64,000 bases of DNA from Neoarius graeffei (taxonomy: Eukaryota > Chordata > Actinopteri > Siluriformes > Ariidae): NCBI RefSeq assembly GCF_027579695.1, contig NC_083587.1, positions 53,392,021 to 53,456,020 on the forward strand, given 5' to 3'. A model generated the notes under the pieces. The model saw only the letters and a list, made by a program, of their open reading frames with translations, searched no databases and was not told the DNA's origin. How positions within the stretch are numbered: position 1 is the first letter of the stretch; each line of letters begins with the position of its first letter. Shown one piece after another: positions 39,131 to 52,400 of the stretch. Made by a program: the position numbers and the translations under genes.

Positions 39131-42100
39131 GTGAGTGTGTTGTAGCTCGTGCATGTGGTTAGCTTGGTTTATTCATTCTAGCTTTAGATAACAGCTATTT
39201 TATAATAATAATAATAAATTCAGCCGAGGTTTATAACATAATTAAAAATAATTGTATCGTGTTTGTCTTTTCTGAAAGAGGTTTGAATTGTTTAAATATT
39301 CCAGCAGCTAAACCGCAGCAGGCTTTCATTTAATTTAAAGTTTCATTGGAATGAAATCCCACATCCTGTAGCAGGCTGTATTCCAGAGGCTGGAGCCCAC
39401 ATTCCCTCTTGTCGCAGATATAATGCACAAAATGGGGCACAGAAACCCTTATTTTGCACGCTAATAAGTGCACTAATGTAGAGAGTATGGAGGCATTTAG
39501 GTTAAAAAAAATCTTTTAAATGTGTAATAGTCGATTTGTTTATTCCTTTCTTATACAAATAACCATGATGATGTGATATAAACAAGAAGACATGGTCATC
39601 ACTGTCCTCTTCACGAACACTTGATGAAGACCTCTTAACACTTATGCCCTCATAAGCCCATTGCTTTAATACTGACTTATGATGTCATAAGTGCTATGAC
39701 ACCTGCATAAAACGCTACCCGGCTTTCTTCAGTAGAGCGGCGGCTACAATTATCGATACCTTAACGATTTTTTGGCCGTTGAAAAAGTAGAAAAGACTTT
39801 CAATATGTAAATTGTGCATGAATAATTACTCAAAGTTCCACTGGAAAAAATGAGACGATTGCTGATTACTTAGTGTATCAGATCACGTGACACCTTTGTC
39901 AACGGTTACCGACACCGTTCCACAATTATTGGCACCTTTGTCCATGGTTACCGACACCGTTCCACGGTTATCGGCACCTTTGTCCACGGTTATCGACGCC
40001 TTTGTCCACGGTTACCGACACCGTTCCACAATTATCGGCACCTTTGTCCACAGTTATCGACACCTTTGTCCACAATTATCGACACCTTTGTCCGTGGTTA
40101 CCGACACCGTTCCACAATTATCGACACCTTTTTCCGTGGTTACCGACACCGTTCCACAATTATCGACACCTTTGTCCACAGTTACCGACACCGTTCCACA
40201 ATTATCGGCACCTTTGTCCACGGTTATTGGCACCTTTGTCCACAGTTATCGACACCTTTGTCCACGGTTACCGACACCGTTACACAATTATCAACACCTT
40301 TGTCCACGGTTACCGACACCTTTGTCCACGGTTACCGACACCGTTCCACAATTATCGACACCTTTGTCCACGGTTATCGACACCTTTGTCCACAGTTACT
40401 GACACCGTTCCACAATTATCGACACCTTTGTCCATGGTTATCGACACCGTTCCACAATTATCAACACCTTTGTCCACGGTTGTCTACGGTTACCAACACC
40501 GTTCCACAATTACCGACACCTTTGTCCACGGTTATCGACACCGTTCCACGGTTATCGACACCTTTAACCAATTATCAACACCTAGATGATTATTTATTTT
40601 TAAAAAAATCAGTATGTGGTATTAAGTTAACAAAACATAGGTTTTTATTTAAAATTTGTTTTACATAGACTTATATTTAGTCCAAAATGGATATCGGTGT
40701 TTACGTACACAAGGAAGTAATTCTAATGTTTGTAAACAAATGAACTGATAATGTTTAACCTGCATCAGAAAATCTTTTTGTTCCACTTTCTACCCACTTT
40801 CTAAGTATTTTCATAGATCACGTTTTGTTAATGATTCGTTGTTGTTTGTTTTAATTTCTAGTTTACCAATAAATGTCAACAGGCAACTGACATTGTAACC
40901 GCATGAAAATCCAGGTCAAAGGTCGCATATCATTCCTCGAACCAAAATATAAAATGTCTACTGATATTGTAATATGTGGTAGATATTTACAACAAACTGC
41001 AAAAAATATTTTCTGAATGGAATAGAAAAATCTGAATATTCCAAGCATGTAATTTCTTTTATCTCATCTCATTATCTCTAGCCGCTTTATCCTGTTCTAC
41101 AGGGTCGCAGGCGAGCTGGATCCTATCCCAGCTGACTACGGGCGAAAGGCGGGGTACACCCTGGACAAGTCGCCAGGTCATCACAGGGCTGACACATAGA
41201 CACAGACAACCATTCACACTCACATTCACACCTACGGTCAATTTAGAGTCACCAGTTAACCTAACCTGCATGTCTTTGGACTGTGGGGGAAACCGGAGCA
41301 CCCGGAGGAAACCCACGCGGACACGGGGAGAACATGCAAACTCCGCACAGAAAGGCCCTCGCCGGCCACGGGGCTCGAACCCGGACCTTCTTGCTGTGAG
41401 GCGACAGCGCTAACCACTACACCACCGTGCCGCCCTGTAATTTCTTTTATATATTCTAGGAATTTAATTCTGGTCTAAATCCTATATAAACATTCCATTC
41501 TGTTATGAATCAGAAAAAAAAAATTATAAATCGTAGTACTTTTATTTTTTTTTTAAAGTACTTCATCTGCTTCAACAATGTTACACAAAGATGGATCCAT
41601 AACAGTTGTAAATGTCCCTTAATTCCACAGGGTGTTGATAATGGTGGACACCGGTGAAAGTGATCACTGTTATCGAAACATCACGTGACTTCTCAAACGC
41701 GCGTTTGGATGCAAAAAGGCGACTGTCGAATGAAAGAGTAAGAAACAACGTAGGTTTCGACAAGGAGATCATGAAATATCGGTGAATTTGATGAGTAAAA
41801 ACATGTCCATGATCTTTCCACCATGCTTACCTGCGATGAGAACGTCCGGGTTTTCCTCAGATTGCTGATCGTGCGGAAAAAAAATTCCATCTCAGGTAAC
41901 GAGCTGTGTCATCAGACGACAAGATCAAAGAGCAAGGGGGCGGGTCTTCCAGTTGATTGATTAACCAATAAGAACTGTTGTAACTGAAACTCACCTTTGT
42001 AAAATTGTTTTTTATTGGTAAATCTGAAAAGCTGTCGATAATTGTTCTAGTTTGAGCATGCAAAGTTTCATTGATGTAGTTTCTGAGAGAACTTGTCCAG

Positions 42101-43360
42101 ATTGAAATGGACGGACGGACAGAAGGACGGACGGACTCCATTCCGCTTCATGGCGGGGGATAATAATACATGCATTAAGCCAGACCTTAGCAAAAGTTTA
42201 CTAAGGAGCTAAGAAACCCCGTTTGGAAAACTGGTTTCCGGTCCAGAATGCTTGTTTGGATGCAAATTAGATGTAGATGTGGTTCCAGGGGGCGGAGCTT
42301 CATGAATAAGCCTAATCTTAACTACTGCGTCTTTCAACTGTGTCCCTTCCTGTGCCAGGGCCTGATCTCCCCAGGCAATCTCCTGTCCCGGTATTAACCA
42401 GGCCCTTGAGACACATTGAGTGGCGCCAGTCTCCGTTTCTATAGCCCTTGGCCTCTCGCCTATTACATAGCTAGGGTTACAGTGGGGGGCTGGTCCTCTG
42501 GTAACCATGAGAGTTTGACTCCCTACTCACATCTGTATTGCGGTATGCCTCGCCATTTTGATAATGGTCTTTGGTATAACCCGACCTCAAGTAGAACTCA
42601 TGATCTCCCGATCAAGAGGCAGACACGCTAACCACTAGGCCAACTCGCGGCCGTTCAACTCTGAGCATCACTAATAGAACCTGGCAAATTTTTATACTCC
42701 TCGAGAATGTTTTAGTTGTTTTTATTTACCGTGCTCTTCAGATAATCTGTAATACTTACAGGAGGAACACTATTACTTAAACTTATTAGTACAGACAATA
42801 TGCAGTTGTCAGCATGCACTTGCAAAAGTTTCAGTCATTTCCAGAACAGTATCGCAGCAAATATTGTTGCTGCCTCACAGCTCCAGGGTTCTCGGTTCGA
42901 TCCTGAGCTTAGATTACTCTCTATGTGGAATTTCACATATTCTCCTAGTGTCCTCGTTGGTTTCCTCCGGGTACTCCGGTTTCCTCCTACCTCCCAATAA
43001 CATGCCAGTAGGTAGATTGTCCTAAATTACTCCTGGGTATGAAAAAGTGTGTGCATGGTGCCCTGTGATGGACTGCTGTCGCAGTCACATTCAGTGTGTT
43101 TACATGCACATCCAAATCGAGCTACTGTCGGTAATCGAGCTAAGGGTCCCAGCAGGGGTGCCAGAGAAATCCAATCCTACATGCACACAAGGAAATCGAG
43201 CTATTGTGTGAGGTACATTGTGCACCCGAGCCACAGGTGGCGCTACACACCCCATCGTGTTGGTACACTTCCGGTTGTCGTCATGAAGAAGAGCTATTCA
43301 AGAGTATAAACAAAGTTATCAGTTCTTTGTTCACAAGAAGAACGACGACGAGGACAGCAA

Positions 43361-43435
<75 letters not shown>

Positions 43436-46400
43436 CTCCTTAAGCTGAATGAGCATGAACTCTATCTCCTCATTGCTCCAGAAGTGCACGTTTCTACTAC
43501 TGTTGTCATGCCGACCGAGGCTGTTGTGTTTCCCGCTTGTGGTCTCGTCACTTCCGGAAGGGGCAGCGCTGAAGTAAGTAGCTCGACTACGTAGCTCGAT
43601 AGGGTTTACATGCACTAAGTAGCTTGGCTATAATCGCATAATCTAGGTCGCGTAGCTCGATTACGAGAAATCCAGTTCGGTTCGATTTCAGCCGAGTTAA
43701 GGTATTTCCATGGCATTTAGAACTTCGATTTCAGTCGAGCTACGGCAGAAATTCGATTTTCTCTATGTGCATGATTGTATCCCTGCATCACACTCAGTGT
43801 TCTAGCTCCATTGTGACCCTGATCAAAATATAATGATTACTCAAGCTGGGTGGATGAAGAAAAAAATCCGGAAGTTAAAAATTAAATGTGTTTGCATCCG
43901 AGGGGAAAAAAAAAACAATAAAATAACCCAGAAGATCCAAATGATTCATTTTGTCCCAAAAGGTGGGCAAACTTTCGCACTTAATTGTATTTCAGTTTCA
44001 TTAAATGGTTAAATAGTAGTGCTGTATTTTTTTTTTTTTTTTTTTAATTTTACTTAATTGATTAATATATGTTTTATTTTTAATGTCCCCAGAAAGGGGT
44101 GAAAGTTAAACTTTTGGCACCAAACTATTATAATATCAAAGTGTCTAGTTAGCTAAAAAAAAAAAAAGTGTCCAGTTGCATTAGTGATGTAATGTACTCG
44201 TAACCGCAATTAGATTTGACATTGCATCGCGAACCTCATGCAGATATTGTTCTTTTATTGTAAAATACCTGTTGGTCTTTCCTTTTATTGAAGCAGTCAG
44301 TCAGACCTGTTAAATCTTTTCTTTGACGCCCAGATTATGAGGACCAGCCCTTGGATAAGCCCCTGAAGTTGGTGTTGAAGGTCGGAGGCAGCGAGGTCAC
44401 TGAACTCTCTGGCTCAGGACACGACTCGAGTTATTACGATGATCGGTCTGACCACGAACGGGAGCGCCACAAGGAAAAGAAAAAGAAGAAGAAGAAAAAA
44501 TCTGAAAAGGAGAAGGACAAACACTTGGATGATGAAGAAAGAAGAAGAAGAAAGGTTAGTAAAGGAGGAGGCTTGTCATCTTGTCATTTTTACAGTACAC
44601 CATCTGTCTACGGCGGCACCGTGGTGTAGTGGTTAGCGCTGTCGCCTCACAGCAAGAAGGTCCGGGTTCGAGCCCCGTGGCCGGCGAGGGCCTTTCTGTG
44701 CAGAGTTTGCATGTTCTCCCCGTGTCCGCGTGGGTTTCCTCCGGGTGCTCCGGTTTCCCCCACAGTCCAAAGACATGCAGGTTAGGTTAACTGGTGACTC
44801 TAAATTGACCGTAGGTGTGAATGTGAGTGTGAATGGTTGTCTGTGTCTATGTGTCAGCCCTGTGATGACCTGGCGACTTGTCCAGGGTGTACCCGCCTTT
44901 CGCCCGTAGTCAGCTGGGATAGGCTCCAGCTTGCTTGCGACCCTGTAGAACAGGATAAAGCAGCTAGAGATAATGAGATGAGATGAGACCATCTGTCTAC
45001 GTGTATACAATATAAACATTTGTAAATCTAAATTTTTAGTCTGGTTTCATCCACCGATCAAAACATTTGCGCAATATTATTGAACAGTTGATAAATGAGG
45101 CCCATTGTTGCTTTGATTTGCATTTCTCAGGAGGAGAAGAAGAAAAAACGTGAAAGGGAGCAGCTAGAAAACACACCCAGTGCCCCGGTGGAGCCCTTCA
45201 CCCTGACCAAGTCTGTTGAGGTAACGTCACTTGCGTCTCAAAGGTTCACACCAACGTTGACCAAGTGTGATGGTTTTGGGCTCTGAAGGTGAAGTTTTTG
45301 TGCTGTGCTGCAGGTGGTGGTGGAGGAGAGGAAGAGAAAGAGGGAGAAGTTTGAGCCGGAGGCTGACGAGTTCCACCCCAGCGTGAAGGTGGAGACGGAG
45401 ACGCAGGCGGACCGACCTGTCAGAGCCTGCCGCACTCAGCAAGGTAGCCTTTTAATGTATTCACTTCATCCCAGGGCTTTGAACCAGAATTTTTTTCCTA
45501 TTGGTTCGTTCCGAACAGAAACGGAATTTTAACGTTTCCGGTTTTGGGTTCCACCATTAAATAGACGTTCCCGAACCGGTTAGAACAAAAAAATTTCGTT
45601 CCCGGAACGGTTAATTACGTTCCCTGTCAGCTGTTTAACAAATGGCTATAAAATTATGTCTCTGTCTCATCCAGCTTAAGCCAAATGTAGGCTAATTCTA
45701 TTACAACCTTCATTAAATAAGACAAGAAATAATTCAAAACAATTATTATTTCAAATGTTGGCGATTTGGATTCTCAGTATGTCTTCCCATCTACACAAAC
45801 AGAAAAAGTGCCAAAAATGAAAGATAATTCGTTTAGTGCGTTACCAAAGGCTAGTCAGGCCCTATAGAGGGCTACCGCATGACGTCACCGCGCCGCGAGA
45901 TTTTGTTAGGCGCCATATTGGAAGGCCAAGAACACATCTATGCAAGTACATACATACATAAAACAAACTACACCTGAAATGTAGCCAGGGCCGGTTCTGC
46001 CCTAATCTGGACCCGGGTGCAACATCGCGCAAACCCCCCCCCAAAAAAAAAAACACCAGTCTAAATCAGGACAACCATCACATAACTATAAACATTTTAT
46101 ATCAACTATTTTAACTAAATGGGCTATAATAAATAAGCCTCCAGGCAGCCACGGCGGGCTGCCTCAGAAAAGTAACCATTCAATGACACAACTGAAAGCC
46201 TGCAGCCACGGCGGGCTGCCTCAGAAAAGTAACCATTTGTCCTACCTTAAAACTCGTTTTGCATTTTCTGCCTCCTTTTTTGTATTTTCGACCCTCCGTT
46301 TATTTTCTTTCCTTTTCTGAAAACCCGATTTGTGTCCAGACATTTTGTTCTGCTACCAACGGACTAACTCGTCAGGTCTCGTCTCTCGAGCCCGCGATGA

Positions 46401-49400
46401 TTCCCGTGGGAAGGGCAACAACTGATACATTTTTACAAACAGCCAATAGGGAGGTTGCAACGTTCAGGCTCTTCTTTGCTCAGACACTCAGTAATGCACT
46501 TACTGAGTAATGCACTTACTCACTTATTATCACGTGGAGACGTGATAGTAGTCCACCTTCCCGCTCTCTCCATTCAGTCAGCGAACGTCACACAGGAAGT
46601 GAACCCCAGCGGGTCATAGAAACTTGCGCAGGAGAAGAATGACTTTTTTATTTGTAGGCTACGGAAACTTTGAGGAACGAAATAAAAACCGGTATTAACC
46701 GGTTACCATTATTTTTAATAAGCGTTTCTGTTCCAGAACATAAAAAATAATAAAGTTTCTGGTTTCGTTTCTGTTCCATGTGAAATAGAAAAGGTTCCCG
46801 GTTTTCGTTTTTGTTCCTTGAACCGGTTCAAAGCCCTGCTTCATCCACATTGTTTGTGTGTGTGAGAAACATTTCCGGCATCTTTCTTGCTGACCTTTCG
46901 TGAAAATGTCTACTTTAGTTTAGTAAATAATAATTTTATAAACAATTTATTAATAATAATAAAATAAAATTTGCAGTTCACCACAAAAAGAAAAATAATT
47001 ACGAGGGCTGTCAAAGTTAACGCGATAATAACGCGTTAACGCCAGTTCCTTTTAGCGCCACTAATTTTTTTTGACGCGCGATTAACGCATGCACGTTCTA
47101 TACCCCTCCCCCGTAGTTTGGGAAATCAGGAAGTGATGTAGCGCGAGTGAGCGATGTAGCGAGTAACGGGTTGGCGCAGGTCATGATAAAGTGCACTTAT
47201 GTACAGAATCTACTTGTATTGTATTCTGACTGATTATGTAAAATGTGTATTTTTATATGCTTTTGATGGTACAGAGAGGAGAAAAGAAGACGTGTTAAGG
47301 TTCAGGTGTGTGTGTATCTAAGGCTGCACCCTGGAGTGAGAGTGAGAGAGTTTGTTTTATTCTGGGAAATTAGTGAGTTATAGAAAAGTGTTTATAAATG
47401 CAGCTTTTGCTCATGAATGTACCGTATATTTATCAGTGAGTCACTGCATTTTACCCGAAAACATCTTTATGACCCGTATGCCTTATTTGGGTTTTGGATT
47501 TTTATTTTCTTTATTTAAAGTGGACATCTTGGGTACATTTAGGAGCAAGATCAATGTAATTCTCTTATTTTATATTAAACTTTGGTCGAATATCTGTCAC
47601 ATTTTGCATTTTGTGCAATTTTTTTTACCTTGCGCAATACCAGAAAAATTCAGTTGAAATCAAACCATTTGAGACGAATCGGTCCGCCTCTGAAAAAATT
47701 TGGCATTTGGATTTCCTGGCAAACGTTGATTTTCGTGACGTCGCGTGCGGGACGCCTCCTTCTGAATCCTACGTCAGCGCTGGTTTGTTTATGAGAAAAC
47801 GACCTGGTGGTTTTCTGCAAATTTCTTCAACGTTATCGCGTAATTATTAAAATGGTTAACAGATGTATCGTAGGAGGGTGTAGCAACACCAATCATGATG
47901 GGATTAGTACTCATCGTTTTCCAAAAGACCGGACAATGAGAGAGAAATGGGAGCGCTTCGTGCGAAGCACCCGAAAAAAGCCGAGGACCAAGCAGAGCTG
48001 AAAAAATCGGCAATTCACAAGTTGACTGTTGCCAGGGTAAGAAATAAGAGAGACTATACTCTAAATTAGGTGTTCCTGTGTTTGTATGGTACACGGATAA
48101 TGTTATTTATTGACACACACAAAAGTAAACAACACGAAAGCGCTGGGCGATAATACACTTCACATGTATCAAGGGATATGCGCGTCAGGGCTTGAGATCT
48201 TGGGACCTGTCAAACACATTAAATGTACGTACAACCCTGCTTAGCCGATTCCATACGTGTAGCTTATGAAATCTTTCTCCTACAGTAGCCAGTACTCTTC
48301 TGAATGAAGAAATCTCATCTCATTATCTGTAGCCGCTTAATCCTTCTACAGGGTCGCAGGCAAGCTGGAGCCTATCCCAGCTGACTACGGGTGAAAGGCG
48401 GGGTACACCCTGGACAAGTCGCCAGGTCATCACAGGGCTGACACATAGAGACAAACAACCATTCACACTCACATTCACACCTACGCTCAATTTAGAGTCA
48501 CCAGTTAACCTAACCTGCATGTCTTTGGACTGTGGGGGAAACCGGAGCACCCGGAGGAAACCCACGCGGACACGGGGAGAACATGCAAACTCCACACAGA
48601 AAGACCCTCGCCGGCCCCGGGGCTCGAACCCGGACCTTCTTGCTGTGAGGCAACGGCGCTAACCACTACACCACCGTGCTGCCCATGAAGAAATATATAA
48701 ATACATAATAGTAATTAGAAAAAATAGGATTTATGTAACAATAGATAGATGAGCATTAATAGATGAATCCATGGGTTTAGAAGCTCAGGCGACAATTCCA
48801 TATTTCAATGCAAAATCGCTAGCTGCTAAACTTGGTCGACACAGACTGTGCACTGAATCCATGCAAGCTCCGCAGCCTGTTGGCGGATCCGCACATGACG
48901 TCATGAATCTGGCTCCAGACTCCCTTGGGATTTTTCCAGACGCGTTTTGTTATTTTATTTTTTTCTGCTGTAGACAGATGGCTTTGTGCAAAATTACCCT
49001 TCTGGATGAGTGTGTAAAGGGACATACTTTCATATAAAAAAAAAAAACACGAAATTGGTCCAGAATATACACTTTAAAGATAGCCACTACTGTTGTCTAG
49101 AGTCCACATCACTGAATTAGTTTATCCATCCATTATCTGTAACCACTTATCCTGTACAGGGTCGCAGGCAAGCTGGAGCCTATCCCAGCTGACTACGGGC
49201 GAAAGGCGGGGTACACCCTGGACAAGTCGCCAGGTCATCACAGGGCTGACACATAGACACAGACAACCATTCACACTCACATTCACACCTACGCTCAATT
49301 TAGAGTCACCAGTTAACCTTATTCCTTGTGAACCCAGCAGACTTTTCTTGCTTCTTTAGTCCTTGTTTCCATATTACACGTTATCCAAACAAGGCGGCAC

Positions 49401-52400
49401 GGTGGTGTAGTGGTTAGTGCTGTCGCCAGAAGGTCCGGGTTCGAGCCCCGTGGCCGGCGAGGGCCTTTCTGTATGGAGTTTGCATGTTCTCCCCGTGTCC
49501 GTGTGGGTTTCCTCTGGGTGCTCCAGTTTCCCCCACAGCCCAAAGACATGCAGGTTAGGTTAACTGGTGTACCCCGCCTTTCGCCCGTAGTCAGCTGAGA
49601 TAGGCTCCAGCTTGCCTGCGACCCTGTAGAAGGATAAAGCGGCTAGAGATAATGTGATGTGAATGTGACGTTATCCAAACAAGAAATCCGTTCCCGTGGC
49701 TTTGAGAATGTCTCTCTGTTCATAACTGTGGTTAAAAATGTTTTCGACCTTTCTAAATTCTGCTTTCTGTACAGTTATCAGTTATATATTGCGAGAGTGC
49801 ATTAGATCCTCGCTCAGTCTCACTCTGCCCTCCGGTGGAGAATGAGGTACTTTAAAGGAGAGGGCTGAAGATCGTTCCCAGCCATTGTGTTAAAATGTAT
49901 TTATAATGCATCTCTGTTTTGTTCCAGAAAACGAGAGCACGCCTCGCCAGCAGCTCCTCGAGCACTTCCTGCGTCTTCTGCAGAGGTCCGTTCACATCAT
50001 GCACGTTGCACCAAGTCTTTTCTGTCTCATCCTGTCTGCTCTCATCACGTTCCTGTCTCTCAAATCAAAGCATAGGCATATTAAAGATATACAATCAGAA
50101 AAGAAAGAAAAGTTTGCTCTCTGTACCCAGTATTTAGAACACTGTCTGAGCCAGAAAAATGTTTCCGACGGTATTTATGCAGTGCTTTCCCTTTGCTGGT
50201 CTTTTGTGTCTCTTCAGGAAAGACCCTCATGGGTTTTTTGCCTTCCCTGTGACGGATGCCATCGCACCAGGCTACTCCATGATCATCAAACACCCCATGG
50301 ACTTCAGCACCATGAAGGACAAAATTGCCATGAACGAATACAAAACAGTCACAGAGTTTAAGGTATTTGGTGTATTTTTTTATCTAGTCAGGTCTAATAT
50401 CTCATTATATTTTTATATTTTGGTGAAATAAGAGGAACAAGTGTATAGACAGGTGCACGAGTTCATAGATAGACGCATAAGGTTAAAGACAGGTTCATAG
50501 AAAGAGACATGGACGAGGGGTGGGATGGCAGAGAGGTCCTTATACAGCCCGCAATAGAAAGGTCCATAGACTGGTATTTTAATTCATATACAGGTTCAAA
50601 CAGATTCATCAGTTATAGAGGACTTTCACTGACATCATAGATTGTTGTTTATCATGCAGCGTCCGCCATATTGCCAGGCAAACAAAGAAACCGCCACAAC
50701 GGTTAATAATGAAAATCGAGACGACTGCAGTCAGTACAATTTCTCTGAAACTATTAAAAATTTATTTTATACCAGCAGATCGCGTTACATCCAAAAGCTG
50801 AAACATGCAGGCATCACAGATCCACATAATTTACTCACATCTCTTTCTCTGTTTGTTTGTGTGTGTGCGCGCACACGCTTGTTCACCGCTTCAGATGGAT
50901 TAAATGCAGAGGAGGAATTTCGCTGTGCTTGAATTTGCACGTGACAAAAATAAAGGCTGCTTCTTCTTAATTTACCCACAAATGTATTTATTCCACTTGA
51001 AAAGTGTTCCGCAAACCAGCTACCGGATTTGGGACACTACTACATCCTGAACTATGTAGTATTCAGGACTTCTAAATACACCGAACATGCTAAAGGTTTA
51101 CAAAAGTACTGATGCCTACTGATATTTCGAGGCAGGTTTTGTGCATGCCGGAATGTTGTGCAAAATTCCCGATAAAGAAAAATACCTGGCGGCACGGTGG
51201 TGTAGTGGTTAGCGCTGTCGCCTCACAGCAAGAAGGTCCGGGTTCGAGCCCCGTGGCCGGCGAGGGCCTTTCTGTATGGAGTTTGCATGTTCTCCCCGTG
51301 TCCGCGTGGGTTTCCTCCGGGTGCTCCGGTTTCCCCCACAGTCCAAAGACATGCAGGTTAGGTTAACTGGTGACTCTAAATTGACCGTAGGTGTGAATGT
51401 GAGTGTGAATGGTTGTCTGTGTGTCAGCCTTGTGATGACCTGGCGACTTGTCCAGGGTGTACCCCGCCTTTCGCCCGTAGTCAGTTGAGACAGGCTCCAG
51501 CTTGCCTGCGACCCTGTAGAACAGGATAAAGCGGCTAGAGATAATGAGATGAGAATGAGAAAAATACCTTATTATGACAAAGGTTGCACCGCGAGTTGGC
51601 CTAGTGGTCAGCATGTCCGCCTCTCGATCGGGAGATCGCGAGTTCTACTCACGGTCGGGTCATACCAAAGACCATTATAAAAATGGTAGCCCCCGACTGT
51701 AACCATAGCTATGTAATAGGTGAGAGGCCGAGGGCTACGGAAATGGAGATCGGCGCCACCCTATGCGCCACATGGCGTGGGAAGGACTTTGAATGAAAAA
51801 GGTAAGCGCTAACATGGACTTCTAATAGTCATAAACCAGCCAGGGCCTAGATCTAGCATATTTTATGGCGTTTAGCCAAATCTACATTATCAGTACATAA
51901 ATATTCTGCTAGGCTCACAAAGCATTAGGTCTAATAAAATATATCGCGTCTAAAGCCCACATGCAGACCTACATTTTAATATTGTACAGAGCTTTTATAC
52001 TAACCCGATATAAAATGTTCTCCACACACACACACAAGGATGTTTTTCTTCCTATTTAACTGCAGCTTGCCATTTTTCTTGTCTTTCTGGGTTCGCCAGG
52101 AAGTAGTGAGAAGTTCCACCAGGCTCATCGCCACGTCTGTTATTACATCCAAAAGCACTACATGTCTCTGGCATTGTTCTTTTCGGTGTAACTTCTACAA
52201 GTTTATCTCTAGATGTTTACTAAATTGGGCTTAAAGTCACTCGTATACACTTGTGCCGGTCACTGTCGAACACAAAGTTTGCCCAGCGACATGGCCGCAT
52301 AAACAAACCCGCAGTTGCGATGAAGTCACGTGAAAGTCCTCTATTGGATTGGTATTGTGTTGCAGAGGCATCTTCATATCAGATACATCAACTTTGTGTG

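Larger units (their letters stand above)
39733..42050. mobile_element. Foldback DNA element B (BRD9 intron 1), inverted copy of A
   Basis: Left end TAGAGCGGCGGCTACAATTA. The right end GTCGATAATTGTTCTAG has lost about nine bases of the terminus. Outside the array and a V-SINE it matches element A in reverse, for example CGACCTTTCACCTGGATTTT-type sequence at 37590 against its complement near 40910. Confidence 0.82.
47519..49073 (+). mobile_element. Kolobok-like element, copy 2 (BRD9 intron 4)
   Basis: Flanked by TTAA (47515-47518, 49074-49077). Ends AGTGGACATCTTGGG / AGTGTATATTCTGGACC. Longer than copy 1 and in opposite orientation. It carries a THAP-domain start and an inserted V-SINE. Confidence 0.78.
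50614..52343 (+). mobile_element. ISL2EU-like element 4 (BRD9 intron 6)
   Basis: Left end TATAGAGGACTTTCACTGAC and right end, read inward, TAGAGGACTTTCACGTGACT. Subterminal CGCCATATTG / GGCCATGTCG. It contains a fragment of the same associated gene plus a V-SINE and a family-2 SINE. Confidence 0.65.

Noticed and set aside
39887-40668. Three overlapping long ORFs of 170-200 codons in three frames
   Set aside because: They are translations of the 20-22-base minisatellite in foldback B; open frames in all registers reflect repeat periodicity, not a gene.
43331-43615. ORFs with YIYIYIYI runs
   Set aside because: Product of the (TA)n microsatellite at 43375-43431.
44610-44690. tRNA-like sequence with A and B boxes (also at every V-SINE)
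   Set aside because: It continues directly into the SINE core, lacks a foldable acceptor stem end and is dispersed in many copies; not a tRNA gene.
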